Counted from the first letter of the stretch, positions 24,101-61,481 are shown. The stretch is 64,000 bases of DNA from Mastigias papua (GCA_964019165.1 OZ025279.1:2625456-2689455), one strand, 5' to 3'. Numbers and translations: made by a program. The notes: generated by a model not told the origin, from the sequence alone.

Positions 24101-27100
24101 CTGTCATTCTCGATACTATTCTAGATGTACTTGAATTTGACAGGGCAACTCGCTCTTTCATGAATGGTATACATGTGTTCATGGTGATTTTTATTCAACA
24201 CCAAACAGAATGCAAGTATACAGTATGGAAGAGTAAGCTCACCACAAGGTGTCTCTTCAAAATACATGCTATATCATAGCTGATGTGCAATTCAAGGTTA
24301 GGCTTCAACAGGAGGCTTTCCAAGTGCTCCTTTATCAATAACACAGGGTAGGCAATTCTAAAAAAGAAGGAGGAATCAAGATAATATTAAAGTCAGCATA
24401 GAACTCACCCTTCTGGTAAAAGCTATATTCAAGCTACTATGTCACATAATCATTTCATAGAGTGAATATTACGCAACAACTAAACAAATTGGACACAAAT
24501 TTAGGCAATTTGATATAACATGATAAGTGCCACCTCTAACTATCTTCAAGGAAATCAAGTTAATCTCATAATGAGACAATACACATATGTGGAGAAACAA
24601 ATTGATACCTATCACATCTAGGAATGCATTAACTCTGCACATGATTAAATACCTTTCACCATGCTTCAAATTAAAAAACTTTTGAGGAAACTCATGACGG
24701 CAAACTGAACCAAATACTGCCTTTATATCAAACAATTTGTTCCTGTTAAGATTCTCAGCCACTGCGGATCCTGCATTAAAGCTGCTGCAATCCTAAATGA
24801 AATGTATACACCAATTCAAATGTCATTTAAAGAAACAACTAATAATCAATGCAAATAACATCATTCTATAAAATATCAATGACAGCCAAAAATGCCCATA
24901 TAAAAAGCATGGTATAACCTTTCTCAAAACTTTTGTATGTTTGTATGAATGCACAAAGTGGTCCACATTGTCCTGGTCTATAAAGAAGAGATCTCCATGA
25001 CGACTGGGTAGAACATGCTTAGAAGCTGATTTCTTCCTAACCAGCCCAAAGCAAGCATCCATTGTTAAGTACACAGAACCATATTCCTAGCATTCAAAAA
25101 AGTACTGACATTATATCATGGCTTTCAATTCTATTTATTGCATTTCAAACAATTATCTAGTAGGTGCAATAGTGATAGAAACAGCAAGTTAGTGTACACT
25201 TCTCATTTTATAGCCCAGTAGGTGAGGACTTGCTAACACCAGTTACCCACTTAACTCCTAAAAATTAAGTTGCTAGCTAGCCATGGAGGGACTAATCCCC
25301 TTGCATATTATATGAAAACAGTGGTCTTGTGTAATACCACTTCAACCCTAACAGAAATATCATCATGTGCAGGATGATGTATGGAAGTTACTGATGGTTT
25401 ATGTAATTATTGTTCTATTTCATAGCAACTGTGATCTGTGATGATGTTCTACAGAATGTATTTAACAAATGATGGTTAGTTTTCAGATGTTTCAGTAAAC
25501 ACATTAATGTTGTCTAAAATTAACACTCCATCTAAATCACATTGCATGATACTGCACTGTGTTTTACCACTGTATGCAACAATCAAACAATGCAAATTTC
25601 TTGCTCATTTTGCAACCTTACCTTTGGGCATGCAGGACATGTATTCCCCTGACTCCCTCCAGGACAAATCACTCCTAGGCTTCTCACATTATGTCTAAAA
25701 AACCTACAAGAAATAGTGGAATGCAAATACAATGTAAGATCCTTTGTATATTTAACACTAACCATTTACTCTACCAAATTTGTGCATGCTAACATAAAAA
25801 CAAAGGCAATAGAGATATTTATCACTGCAAATAAACTTAATCCATTCATATCCCATTAGTATAGATGAATATGCTGAAATTACCTATATTCTGCAAATGT
25901 ATGTCCTTTAAGAGCTCTATAAATATCTTTTCCCTGAAAATCAAGAAGTGAATTCAAATAATCTGCATTTTAGGTATGGTCATCAATAACTCCAAAAATC
26001 CAAGAACGACAGCATTATGACAATACACTCCAATATTGCATAGGAGTCAAATGATCAAAATCATATATTGCATCCAGAAAATAAATTGACATATTGCCTA
26101 TAAGGAAAAGGATCAAAATCACACATTGTGCTTGATCAATTTTGGTAATGCTTCCTTAATCCCATCACAAAACCCCTTCAATGATGTTTGATTTTCAAGC
26201 AGCAGACTCTCTATTCTATCAAGGAACTGAAACTGAAAGCAGAATTGAGGCTTGCATGGAGAAGCTGGCCAAAGGCCCTGTAGAATGAAATAAATTGCAT
26301 CATTTCGACAGGAACATAGCTCGATATTTGCAAGGTGCTGCCTCCCTAAAACAAAAAAGAAGCCATAGTCCCTTAGAAATAATAAATGTATGAAAAGGGT
26401 AGAATTAATAGGCATCCAATGAGATACTATGATACATCTATAAAGAGCTGTAGATAGTGCTCTCAGTTGTCTAAATATATATACATACATACATACATAC
26501 ATACATACATACATACATACATACATACATACATACATACATACATACATACATACATACATACATACATACATACATACATACATACATACATACATAC
26601 ATACATACATACATACATACATACATACATACATACATACATACCAGTACACCATGATACTGACTAGCATCATTTGTCATTCAAAAATATTCATTGTGAA
26701 ATTTCTCAAGTTTACAAAATTATTTATGTCAAAATATATACCATAAATGTCAACAACTATCACCATCCGAACTGATCTTGTACAACCATCTTTATGCCAC
26801 ATTGTGGGACAAGTCAGGTGTGGTATTGGTTGCTCCATAAATGGACAGAACTCTTGTCCATTCTATGATTGAAGAGATGTAATGTGCCAACTATTAACAT
26901 GCTACTTATCTCTACTTATCTTCATTTTGTGAAAAATCTATCCACAAATCATTATGAATACAACAAACATTGCAAAGGTATAACAAATGAGTATAACAGA
27001 AACTATTGAAAGCTATTAGATGGAGACACTTACACTGAAGCTTAACTGCCCATTATTACATTATCTCAATTTCCTGATATTTTGTTAAGTTTTGTTTGCC

Positions 27101-28098
27101 ATAAGAACTGCTATTCTATATTATACATAACACAAGATTCATAATTTAGCATTTAGTGTTAGACACGTGCAGAGAAAGCCCAAAACGTGCCCCTAAATCA
27201 CTTAATTTTTTGACCATGAGTTACAGACGTAAGGGGATTAGTCAGCACATGATATATGATATAGCTGTCACAATTTATGATGAAATCTAACTAGTACTTC
27301 CTGAAAAGCCTAGATAGAAAGGATCCTTACAATTACAAGAGTAATGTGCACATACATACCAACCAGTGTTCCATGTAATGAAAGTGATTTCTAAACTGGT
27401 GCAACTTTATTCCACAGCTTTTGCAAAAAAACTGACCAGGGCCACAGTCACGACATCGTAGGCAAGCAGGTTCAATTTCGCAAACCATGCACAATTGATC
27501 ATATGGCATACCTTCACTTTCAATGGCCGCAGTAATCAGTTTCTCTCTCAGCGCAGTCCATTGATCATTTAGATTTTGCTGCTGAGCACGATAGGTCGTA
27601 TTACTTTCCACACAGTCTGATTTATTCCTGTATAATAGATATTTATGTACTGTATGGAAATGACGTGCCCTCTTAAGTAAAGAAACTTAATATTGACAAA
27701 TGTATAACTCGCGCTGTACTGGCCGAAGCAACCAGAAACAACTCGCGAGCTTTATACCTCACAAAGTTCAATCAGTTTCCATACTAATACAAGCTACGTT
27801 TTGCAAATAAATACCTTACTGGTTTACACTACCTGAATGGTTGACCTGCATCATCACAGGGTATTTCACTTTCGTCTAGGGTGAAGTATCCACCAGTTGC
27901 TACCCTTGATCCTGCATTGTCACACTCACTTTCCTTCCCAATATCCCTCGAGCTGTTTCCAGCATCTTGAGTGCCAATCACTTCTCTTGGTGAAAATTTA
28001 AGAACTGTTGCGTTTGTTCTCGCTGAGATGACCTCTATATGATCGTCAAACACCATTAATTTTCTTTTTTTCCCCTTTGGCTTTTGCCTACCCGCCAT
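21185..28098 (-). CDS. KDZ-superfamily transposase (17 exons, 964 aa)
   Basis: Exons in transcript order: 28098-27833, 27627-27360, 26850-26742, 26345-26125, 25933-25884, 25703-25622, 25086-24919, 24792-24653, 24357-24243, 23960-23877, 23677-23497, 23327-23232, 23079-22967, 22650-22580, 22466-22401, 22191-22004, 21861-21185. All junctions are GT-AG and phases join to 2895 nt without a stop. Residues about 135-172 form a CxC-type Cys/His cluster (CMVC, CLRC, CKSC). The KDZ core follows: TMDACFGLVRKK (D342), CRHEFP, ISYDIAC (D463), LPAFHTYAHRPSCQ (488-501) and GLTDGEQCERLW (E518/E521), giving an RNase H-like D-D-E set. The C-terminus is acidic. No Ulp1 protease domain, as in fish Zisupton, was found. 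The start lies 168 bp from the right end. Confidence 0.9.
26477..26644. repeat. (TACA)n tetranucleotide microsatellite
   Basis: About 40 perfect units inside transposase intron 3 (26346-26741). Long open frames through it are artefacts of the repeat. Confidence 0.97.
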
Positions 28099-28199
28099 TT
28101 TTTACATAACCTCCTTCACAATTCATATAGATTACAGTAATGATAGCATTGCTTTCTGCAAACCATGTATCTTAGCATGCGCAGGCATCTGTTTCTCTC

Positions 28200-28266
28200 G
28201 GGCAATTCCCGGATTAATCAATTGATTATTTTGGATGATGCCCACAGATTTCTACAGACATGCCTG
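28200..28266 (-). repeat. Right terminal/subterminal inverted repeat of KDZ element
   Basis: Inverse partner of 4344-4410. On the complement it contains GATTAATCCGGGAATTGCCC followed by GAGAGAAACAG, a close match to the second left motif at 4453-4482. Confidence 0.8.
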
Positions 28267-28274
28267 CTATCAAG
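28267..28274. repeat. Right 8-bp target-site duplication of the KDZ element
   Basis: CTATCAAG, identical to 4336-4343. Host exon 5 continues directly at 28275. Confidence 0.95.
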
Positions 28275-28302
28275 ACTCATTATTGCAAAAGTTGCGAGAA
28301 AG

Positions 28303-30943
28303 GTATGTAGGTAGAAAATTGCACTCTAATTGCTATGGGACTTATTGTATAAAGTACAAGAGACTGGTAGACCCAGAAGTACCTGAGATATTCAGGGGTA
28401 TTCTTTGGGTGTTCGATTGACAGTTAATAGACAAGTGGAACAATTAACGGGTAGGATGTTGAAATATACGTTATGTTTAAAGCCTGGCTTCCATATAGCT
28501 GTTGTGGATCGTTGACAGTCGATGGGGGGACGTTAAGAATTTGAAATGACCCCCAGTGACCAAATATGCGCTTAGTTCTATTTTTCGCGTACCCCTAGTT
28601 GCGCGAAATTAGGTACCGTACGAAGTTGAGCTACGAGGAAATTGCCATGCACGCGCATTACACAAAGGGTAATATCTTCATGGTGAAGTCTCGTAGAAAG
28701 TATTGTACACAATATTATCTGAAAGGAGAACGCGCATGCCAATATTATCTAAGTCTTGCTCGTTGAACTGGCTTTTTCTTTGATAATTGAAATTAATCTA
28801 ATTCTTCAATGCAAGCTTTACAACCTATATTTCCATGCAACTTTGAAAAGCGGCCTATCTCATTTGGTTAATGGCTGACTATGTGATTTCCCTTTATCTT
28901 CCTCCGTGTTTTTATGGAAAAAATAATTGCATAGGGATCGTTGACTTGCCTCTCCCACTCACGCCCACCCTCTTTCTCGTTAAAGTGTGGGTCTCCACAT
29001 TTTTATGTATTAGTGAAAATAACAAGGTCTAATTTTTGTCCCAAGCTACATTCTATTCTCCACGAGTCCTGTAGCACCCATTATTTCCTTCTAAATATTC
29101 CATTTCATTGTTTTTGTTCATTGTCGTCACTGGAGCGCACTCCTTCACCGTCACATGCTCTACACAGAGCCACGTCTTTAAAGTGAATAGACGTTGCAAG
29201 GTACTTATTCGTAAAAGTCTCAAAACTGGTTCGCAGAAAACGTCCAGTGGTAAATTTAATACTCTACGTACTGAAAATCGACTTGTACTTTGATTTCTGG
29301 AAGCATAAAGTACCTTAGGTAGCAGTAGTAGAAAGGTTTTAATTTAAAAGAAGAACTTATCTTTCTTCGCAGTCAGTTTGAGTATCGAGAAAACTCTCCA
29401 AAACATTGCTTAACGAGGCTTAGATATCTGAAGCAACTCTTAATGATCATATGGAAAATCTGCCAACGACTCAAAACCCAGCGTACCTCAACGACTGTCG
29501 GCTAACCTCAGCTGAAGTTTTTTGATCAGCTTCGAAGTGATATACGAGGGGCCAAGAATAATGCTGAGTTTTCATCAAATATTAAAGAATATTTCTTTAC
29601 TGAAGCAAAACAGGGGTTATCAATCTGAAACTTCAAAAGTGAAAAACACATTTATTTTATATTTAGCACAGTGACTGCTTGTAACAACAGAGTTTGTCAA
29701 ATAAAGCACTTTGATTTCTTTAGTAGAGATAATATGCATAATTTTTAACAATGATAAGTTTTTAGCGATTAGATGAAAAGCCACCCGATGGGTAAGCTGA
29801 TCTAGATTCATTACTATTATAATATTTGTTTAAAAAATTACTAGCGACTATTGTGCCATATCTTGTTTTGTTGCGTACTTTTGTCATTTTCTCATTGTAA
29901 TCAAAGATAAGTTTCTGAGAGTTATGGATGAAAGAAAAAAACTTTTGATTTCACGTGTTAGTGTTTAGTGTTGAATTCATAATAACTATTATCATTCATT
30001 TGTAACGTTTAGGGTTCTTGTTATGATGGTGAGCAGTCGCCATACTTGTAACAGTGCTTTTATGCCTAGGCCTAAGGCCTAGGCCTAACGAAGAATTGAC
30101 ACCAGAGAACGATCTTTGATGTTTTCTATTATAATGCCAAGCAAAGACTGATCACTATGAAGTAGACACTCACTACATATGACATCAACTGAACGCTAAT
30201 CAATATATGGTACGTCACAATCACAATACACGATATATCAAGATCACAATACACGTTGACAGGACAGCACATGGCCCGGAAAGGGTGGTTACTACGCACA
30301 ACAGGACTCCACATGAACGTAAGACTGAAACACGTAACACGAGATTAAAGTAACACGAAATACGACACAACATAACTAAAACATCAAACTCAATACGTTA
30401 CACATTAATAAAAATCTCAAGTGTTAAAAAGTGCAGTAATATCTTTTTCCTGTCTCACAAACAATACTGTACACACTTTTTTTTACAAAAATACCTAATT
30501 TTTCACTGATCCTCAACGTTTTCAAATTTTTTATGTCTATTCAAATTTTTATGATTTTATTTATTTCAAATTTTATTATTCTTAAATTTTAGCGATTTAG
30601 CATTAACTATCGCATAGACCATATTCTTATGATAAAAAGTGTTTAACTGACATTTCCTGAGCAGCTCCTGAATCGCATCATAGTGTAACAAGTTCCAAAC
30701 AGAATAAGTGAAGCGCACTCTAGTTTTGATTCCCAAAAAGAACTCAAATCAGCATAAAACCTTAATCTTGATGAAGTTTGAGCCTTGCAGTGTTCTTAAA
30801 TTATTCTTAAATTTCAGAGAATTTGAAGCTTGATATTCTTATAGGCATGTACTGCGATATTTTTAGGCTAGGTAGTGAATGAGAAGTTTTATCCAGGTAA
30901 AGTGTACGCAAGTGGTAATGTTAATTTTTAAATTATGTTCTAG
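28303..30943 (+). other. Intron 5 of P4H gene A
   Basis: 2.64 kb against 0.73 kb in gene B. Segments at its start, near 29845-29940 and near 30840-30943 align with gene B. The stretches between are insertions without recognised coding. A palindromic repeat of AGGCCTAGGCCTAA type sits near 30066-30090. Confidence 0.5.
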
Positions 30944-31001
30944 GCTGTCAGTTTTGGCTGGATTTCCTAAAGATCTTGTTGATGCTAGTGAAGATCTGCA
31001 A

Positions 31002-31985
31002 GTGAGCTGTCTTCAATTTTATTCATCTTGATCCTAGACGTATTGCATTGCCAGCTCTATTATATCATTGAATTTGACTGGAATGTCCTGTCTATTACGC
31101 CTTTTTGGAGAACTTTCTTGGCATTGCTATGGTATCATGCAGGCCAGCTGAGAGGAGGGTAAAAGGGGCCGATTGCTCCGGGTCCTGAACCAAAGAGGGC
31201 CCCCCAACAGCTATAAACTAACTATCCATACCTTAGTTCCCTGAATAGTGCCACTATACGCTAAAATGCCTTGTAGTCTGCTTCAGGGGGTCCTGCAGGG
31301 ACTCTCTCTAGAATCCACTACTGGTGTGCTGATGTTTTCTTGTTGTATAACTTGAACTGTATCGTCTTCTATTATTTGTGAAACTTATAGTATTATTTGG
31401 GACGTATGCTCTCGTTATTTTGTTCCTTATATATCCTTCGATTATATGCACAACGTTTGAAAATCCACCTTTGTGAAAAGAATCTCAGAAACTCAGAAAT
31501 GTCAGACATCCCCTCCCCTGTTTGAGACTATGGTATTCTTTGCATAGCACTACAAAATACGATACACTCGGTAAGTGAAAAATGTGCTTGTGTAAATTCA
31601 GCTTGTATCCCATCTTCAAAGTTGGTGCGCGGGCCCTTAAATGAGCGTGTTATATTGTATGGTGTCGTATTGTATAATGTTCTGCTTATTCAGATGCACC
31701 ATTTCATCATATTATAAAAAGTATAGTTGGGCAATTCACTTGTGGTACAATGTTTCAATAGTGTTTGGCTGTCTCAAAGCAGTTTATTTTAAGCACTATT
31801 GAATGGTATTGAAACTTATCAGATCTTGAAATACCTTTATGCGCCATTCTGTCATGTACAGTATTGTATTTTATTGATTTTGGTACGTTCCATTTTTTCA
31901 TAATGCATCTTCTCAATGTTGCATATTTAAATCTTAGGCATATCAATTTGTGCTATGTTTCGAGTTTGCATTCATATTGTTAAAG
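31002..31985 (+). other. Intron 6 of P4H gene A
   Basis: Partly alignable with gene B intron 6 (42077-43140). It lacks the SINE present in B and has its own insert around 31140-31330. No gene seen. Confidence 0.5.
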
Positions 31986-32407
31986 GTAGTAAAGTACTCA
32001 CCAGGCGGCTATTATAAATGTCACCTGGACAGCGAAGAAATCGAACCAGATATGAAGCAATGCTGTCACATTGCAAAACTCTCTGCACCAGATGATTCTC
32101 AATGCCAAATCTGCAGGTAATTTCCTTTCTGTTGAAAGTAGACTGCGGTATTTGATAAAAATTCACTCGTTTTTTTATCCTCAAATCTCATATGGTGAAT
32201 TATTACATTCGAGTAAAAACAGAAAACAGAAATTCAATTCATTTGTCCTATTGATTCATATTCGTTTTTACTTGTAGATACATGACTGGTCTTTACTTCC
32301 TAAATGATGTCGAAGAAGGCGGTGAAACAGCATTCCCTCTAGCTGACAATGTCACATTTAATGAAGAGGTAGTTTTTTTTGGATTTGTTTAGCTTTCGCT
32401 GCATCTA

Positions 32408-32996
32408 CAGGGACGCCGGAGCATATTTTTGATTGGGGGGGGGCTGGGGATGAGTTGCAAGTCCATATGGTAGGACGGAACAATGGGGTCAGAGGCGTAG
32501 CCCCTTGAAAAATTTTGCAATCCACGCCCTATAATTCAGTGGGAAACGCCCTGTTTGAATATAGTTTTGCATCCTGTCTGGGTAGAAAACGGCAGATAAA
32601 ATCATAGAAATGTTGGTGAGAAAATTCAATAGACCTCTTTGCAACTCTATGAAGGTTGTTGCCAGATCAGGTAAAATGATAGAGACACATGTTTTCAGAG
32701 CAACGAGGTCATGTTAAACGCTAGGCGACCAAGAACACAGACCCCTTCCCTGACTTTCCATGTTTATGAGACTTTTGGACCAATCTATAGCACCACCTTT
32801 TGAAAAAACCTGGGTTATTTACCTCCAATAGGTCCTGATGACTCCGGCATTAGTGCTTTTTAAAGGTGAGTGAACTTTAACACAGATAAAGGGGATATAC
32901 TTTCAATTTGGATCGAATGCCTCAATCTTGACATCATACATGAGCAAAAAAGTGGGGGGGGGGCTGCAGCCCCCCCCCCCGGCTCCGGCGTGCCTG
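32408..32996. mobile_element. Non-autonomous DNA element with 16-bp inverted ends, 589 bp
   Basis: Starts CAGGGACGCCGGAGC and ends GGCTCCGGCGTGCCTG, which pair inversely at 14 of 16 positions. It is flanked by a 5-bp direct repeat ATCTA (32403-32407, 32997-33001). The matching intron of gene B lacks it. No transposase inside. Superfamily not assigned. Confidence 0.65.
32954..32979. repeat. Perfect 26-bp G/C palindrome
   Basis: Ten G, CTGCAG, ten C. It lies just inside the right end of the element at 32408-32996 and can form a very stable hairpin; each strand also has a long G or C run. Confidence 0.9.
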
Positions 32997-34279
32997 ATCT
33001 AGCGTTCGAGGAATCGTCTTCATACACTGTATTGGTGGTAGACCCTACGGAACTTGGTTTGCTATGGAAAGGTGAGACATTGAGCAAGAAGAAATTTATT
33101 TATCATACGTGGGAAAGCACAAGTAACTGACGAAAATAAAGTAAAGTGTAGTAACATCGGCCAGTTTGAAAGCTCTTAAGAACAAGATTTTGGTTCGATA
33201 TGTAAAAATTGCCGACGCCATTGCTGATTAAACGCAGACATTTCCCAACATCAATGTGGGATCGATCTGTTTGCGTGAACATTGGGTTTTCAAAATCAAA
33301 TTGTTGCTTTTTGACATTACAGGGCAATAACAAGAGTCCCCACGAAGCCCCATTCACTCTTCGTAGGACTAGGTATCATTATGAATATCACAATCATTAA
33401 TACGTACAATGTACAAGCATAGAGATAGAAGTATCTTGAAAGAATGCAATTCATGTTTAGAGATATATGGAAATACACAAGGTAAGTAAGTAAAAGATAA
33501 GTTGAAAGATGCAAAAAGATACTTTTGGTCATCTTGTTAGTCTTCTATTCGGTCAGAGACCCAATATTTTGAATATATCTTGCATAGCCTGAAGTTACAT
33601 TTTTCACAATTCCAAGATTTGATGTGGTTTTTGAAAGCTCTAAGGTTTGATGACATTTTAGTTTCATTAGGAAGGAGTTACCATAGTGTACCTCAAAGGC
33701 AGCCTTTGATTTCGACCCCAATTAAGTAATTCTCACTTTAGGAAGATTAGCTTCTTTCCAGTTGCCGTATCTTAGATTCCAGGGAATATCAACTGCTGTC
33801 TAGGTTAACGAATGTCTACAATAAGGCAAGTTTAGTGCATTTATATTTTATTACAGACGTGGGAGGAGGATTCTGGTGGCTTATGCAATTTGGCTCGCAA
33901 CTGTCACAAATCAAACGTAGTAGTAAAGCCAGAGAAAGGTAAAGCAGTATTGTGGTATAACCATCTGATTCGAAGGAAGTCTGGATGGCTAGGCCAAGTT
34001 GATTTCCGGAGTTTCCACGGTGGCTGTAATGTACAGAAAGGTGTGAAGTGGATAGCGAATAATTGGATAAACGCTAGTCCATACCGAAAGAAAGATTTTC
34101 GCTTTTGGGCCTCGGAAAAACTTAATAAGGAGCTTAAGAAGAGGCAAGAGGAATCCAACTTGAATCCTGATAATCTGCATTCTGTAGACAGTGAAATAAG
34201 AAGAGATGATACTGGTTACAGTGATGATGATAATGTTGTTTTCCAATCTTATAGTTCAGATACGAGAGATGAGCTATAG

Positions 34280-34886
34280 TCGACTTTTTTATTTCATTTT
34301 AGCCATTAGAATGTTTGTAGAATGGTCCAAAGGCAAGAGCAGAGAGAGGCCGAAGGATAAGAGTGGAAAAGAGGCCTAGATGTTTTAGAGTTCTCCTTAA
34401 TGAACTATTTCGTTAATGCCACAAGCTTCATAGAGACCCTTATAAACTGAAGTTGCTACGTTGAGAATTTGAAATCAACGATTACACTGTTGAGTTTGAT
34501 AGAGCTAATATCTATGTTTTTGAGACTATAGGCTTAGCTGGAACAAAGCCACACCCTTTATGCTGTTGAATCTGGACGCCACTTTATTAAGAGTTTTAGA
34601 AGTCGCCTTTGGAGTATGTAATTATTATCTGAATGAAGTCATCTGAGTAATTGTACCCTCATTGCAAAATTCCCATAGCGACAGGCCTGTGCTGCACAAT
34701 CAATCTGTCTCCAAGCCAAAGATTTCTCGATTATCTTTGTTGATATACGTTAGAAGGCAGCTCTCAGTGTGCAGCAGCAATCAAGTCTTTATGGATTGAA
34801 AAGAATATTCGCTGAAATATTTTACATAGAATTAACTTTGAATATCAGTTTAGTCAAATTTGTATGCTTTAGGAGGAAGTTAGGCC
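34280..34886 (+). other. Intergenic region between P4H genes A and B
   Basis: About 0.6 kb, expected to hold the gene A polyadenylation site and gene B promoter. No clear TATA box or CpG-rich stretch was picked out. Confidence 0.5.
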
Positions 34887-44628
<9,742 letters not shown>

Positions 44629-45120
44629 TTGTTCTCTTACTTCTTTTTAGCCACTAGAATATTTGTAGAATGAATCAAAGACAATGGTACAGATAGGCAG
44701 AAGGGCGAAAATGGCAAACTGGCCTCGAAATTTGGGGGAAGCAATCCTTCTGGTACCCACTCAGGCATCCATACCGCCTGACGTCGGTACCTCTTTACAT
44801 GTTCCTTTAGTTGAATGTTTACTGTTACAAATATCGTCTGAAAAATTTCGATGATGTCACTAGCTATATAGGAAAGCTTATCCCTAAAGGTCTCATAGAA
44901 GTAAAGAGCTGATTCCACGATCCGGCAGTGAATGAACGTCATACACAATCTGTGGGAACATCTTTTGGAAAAATGTACCATCAACCCTTAAATGGCCGAA
45001 TCTGCTGTATACTACTCAGAAATGTTCAAATTTCGAGGCTTAGGAATTAAGGATTTTATAGAACAACTATCAAATCGTAACAATGCATTGAGTACTTGCA
45101 TTCCGGTTGTTTTATAACTA

Positions 45121-45301
45121 CAGTCAACCTCGCATAATTCGGATCACACGGGAATGATTTTGTCCGGATTACAGAAAATCCGGATTATGTAGAAACTCTT
45201 TCAGTGTTGCACTTTAATAGGAAACTAATTGGACTTAGCAAGTCTCTCCGGAATATACAAAAATCCGGATAAAACCGATCCAAATTATGCAAGGTTGACT
45301 G
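45121..45301. mobile_element. pogo/Tigger-like MITE, 181 bp
   Basis: Inverted ends CAGTCAACCTYGCATAATTY with TA on both sides (45119-45120, 45302-45303). The interior has repeated TCCGGATTA/AATCCGGAT motifs. No coding capacity. Confidence 0.85.
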
Positions 45302-46084
45302 TATTTGGATGTACTATGATGGCATTCTTCTTACATATGCATTACAAATAATTGTGCAAAAGTTTCAGCCACTTAGATTAACCTTTTCAATTCTCATTGA
45401 ATATCACATACTCGATGGTGATGCTCTTGGTATGAAAATGTTTATCAAAGCCATAATTTGATTTGTCAAAAATGCTATTTACCTAATGACAATCAAGATT
45501 TTTTATCTTTTGTGCTTTTTGAACTGTGCTCAAAATGCAAACCTAAATCAAAAGACTTTCTGAAAGATGGGCGAATTATTATCAGCTTATTGAAGGAGAG
45601 CGACTTGTGTCTATCCATGGATCGCAAAATATTTTGGAAATTGTTATAGAAGGATGAATTTACCATACTTTGAGAAAAGCTAATTTTATTCTTTGCAAAC
45701 AGGTGGTTGGTTTCCCAGAGACTTAGCAAGAGAGGGTAAATATACTAATCTTGTAGGGTCCTCAAGAAGATCTAATCTCAGGTTTTTATTGCTACCACTA
45801 CCAGTCAGAATTGTGTCAGCAGTTTTAGTAAGATCCGCTCTTCATCAGTATGGCATAATATCTCGCAGCCCCTACAATTTAAGTCGTTCTCCACCCATGA
45901 TTCCTCGAGGTGACCTTTATAAAGGTGACCTTTAACCTTTATAATAGTTTGAATGTCTTTAGATTAAGCATAGCCTGAAAAATTTGCCAAAGGCCACCAA
46001 AATAAAGCAAAGATGGTTAGCCTCGTGTCGTTGGAATGTTTGGTAGAATTTGGCCGTAAATTTTGGGGAGCCTACTTTACAGTC

Positions 46085-46335
46085 CCAAATAAACGGAGAA
46101 AGGAGATCTGAAAAACCCGATAAACTGGGGGTTTGGAAAAAATGGGGTAGGCAGAAACTTTCTCAAATTATAATGGCTTTGGACGGGTTTCACAGGTTGC
46201 TTCGATTCAACTTATTCTAAATGAAATACGCGAATTTACTGATATTTTAAACGGGGGTCTCGAATAAGGGCGTCCTGCGTGGATGTTTTCAAAAAATAAC
46301 AGGTTGGTTGGGGGCGATACGCTTTCTCAGGATCC
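46085..46335. repeat. Dispersed repeat R2, copy 2
   Basis: Diverged relative of 1796-2070; see that entry. Confidence 0.5.
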
Positions 46336-46467
46336 AAGACTATTCCCACCGTCTCGTTTTGAGTTGGCGATCCAAGTGCAGATGAGGTTCTTTCAAGAAG
46401 TCTGCACGGTCAATGTGGAATGTGATCACTGAATACGATAGGTACGTGGTTATAGGAGTCAAAAGAA

Positions 46468-61481
<15,014 letters not shown>

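Larger units (their letters stand above)
4344..28266. mobile_element. 23.9-kb KDZ (Zisupton-like) DNA transposon inserted in P4H gene A
   Basis: The borders are fixed by comparison with the paralogous exon and by the 8-bp duplication on both sides. The outer 67 bp at each end align inversely without a gap at about 64% identity. The best block is 27 bp long, about 40 bp inside each end (4384-4410 against 28200-28226, 22 of 27). This fits the subterminal inverted repeats reported for Zisupton. Inside are two convergent genes: a homeodomain/HMG-box gene from the left and a KDZ transposase from the right. Passenger elements are a Tc1 transposon, a MITE and a Gypsy retrotransposon; without them the element is about 15.4 kb. 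The intact transposase, perfect duplication and intact host exons on both sides suggest a recent jump. Confidence 0.93.
28275..34279 (+). pseudogene. P4HTM-like prolyl 4-hydroxylase gene A, 3' part (exon 5 remainder to exon 9)
   Basis: Exons 28275-28302 (end of exon 5), 30944-31001, 31986-32116, 32278-32368 and 33857-34279 match gene B in order, phase and nearly in length. The catalytic domain is intact in sequence: HLD in exon 7 gives two of the Fe ligands, and SFHGGCNVQKGVKWIANNW in exon 9 gives the second His and the Lys that binds 2-oxoglutarate. The protein ends in RDEL, an ER-retention signal. No stop or lost splice site was seen, so the only clear lesion is the transposon in exon 5. 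Whether any allele without the insertion exists cannot be told here. Confidence 0.88.
44629..46467. other. Intergenic region between P4H gene B and OGFOD1
   Basis: Holds a pogo-like MITE (45121-45301), repeat R2 copy 2 (46085-46335) and an orphan open frame at 45693-45935 with no recognised similarity. CTTTATAAAG palindromes lie near 45915. The OGFOD1 promoter should be in the last few hundred bases. Confidence 0.5.

Noticed and set aside
26119..26680. Frames rich in repeated YVCM or YIHT
   Set aside because: Produced by the TACA microsatellite. Only 26125-26345 of this stretch is coding, as a transposase exon.
4344..28266. The KDZ element acting as a new intron of P4H gene A
   Set aside because: Its ends are CA and TG, not GT and AG, and no nearby splice sites would keep the 175-nt exon intact.
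45693..45935. 80-codon open frame preceded by a plausible AG acceptor
   Set aside because: No recognised similarity, no linked exons and no conserved motif. It may be chance or an old repeat.
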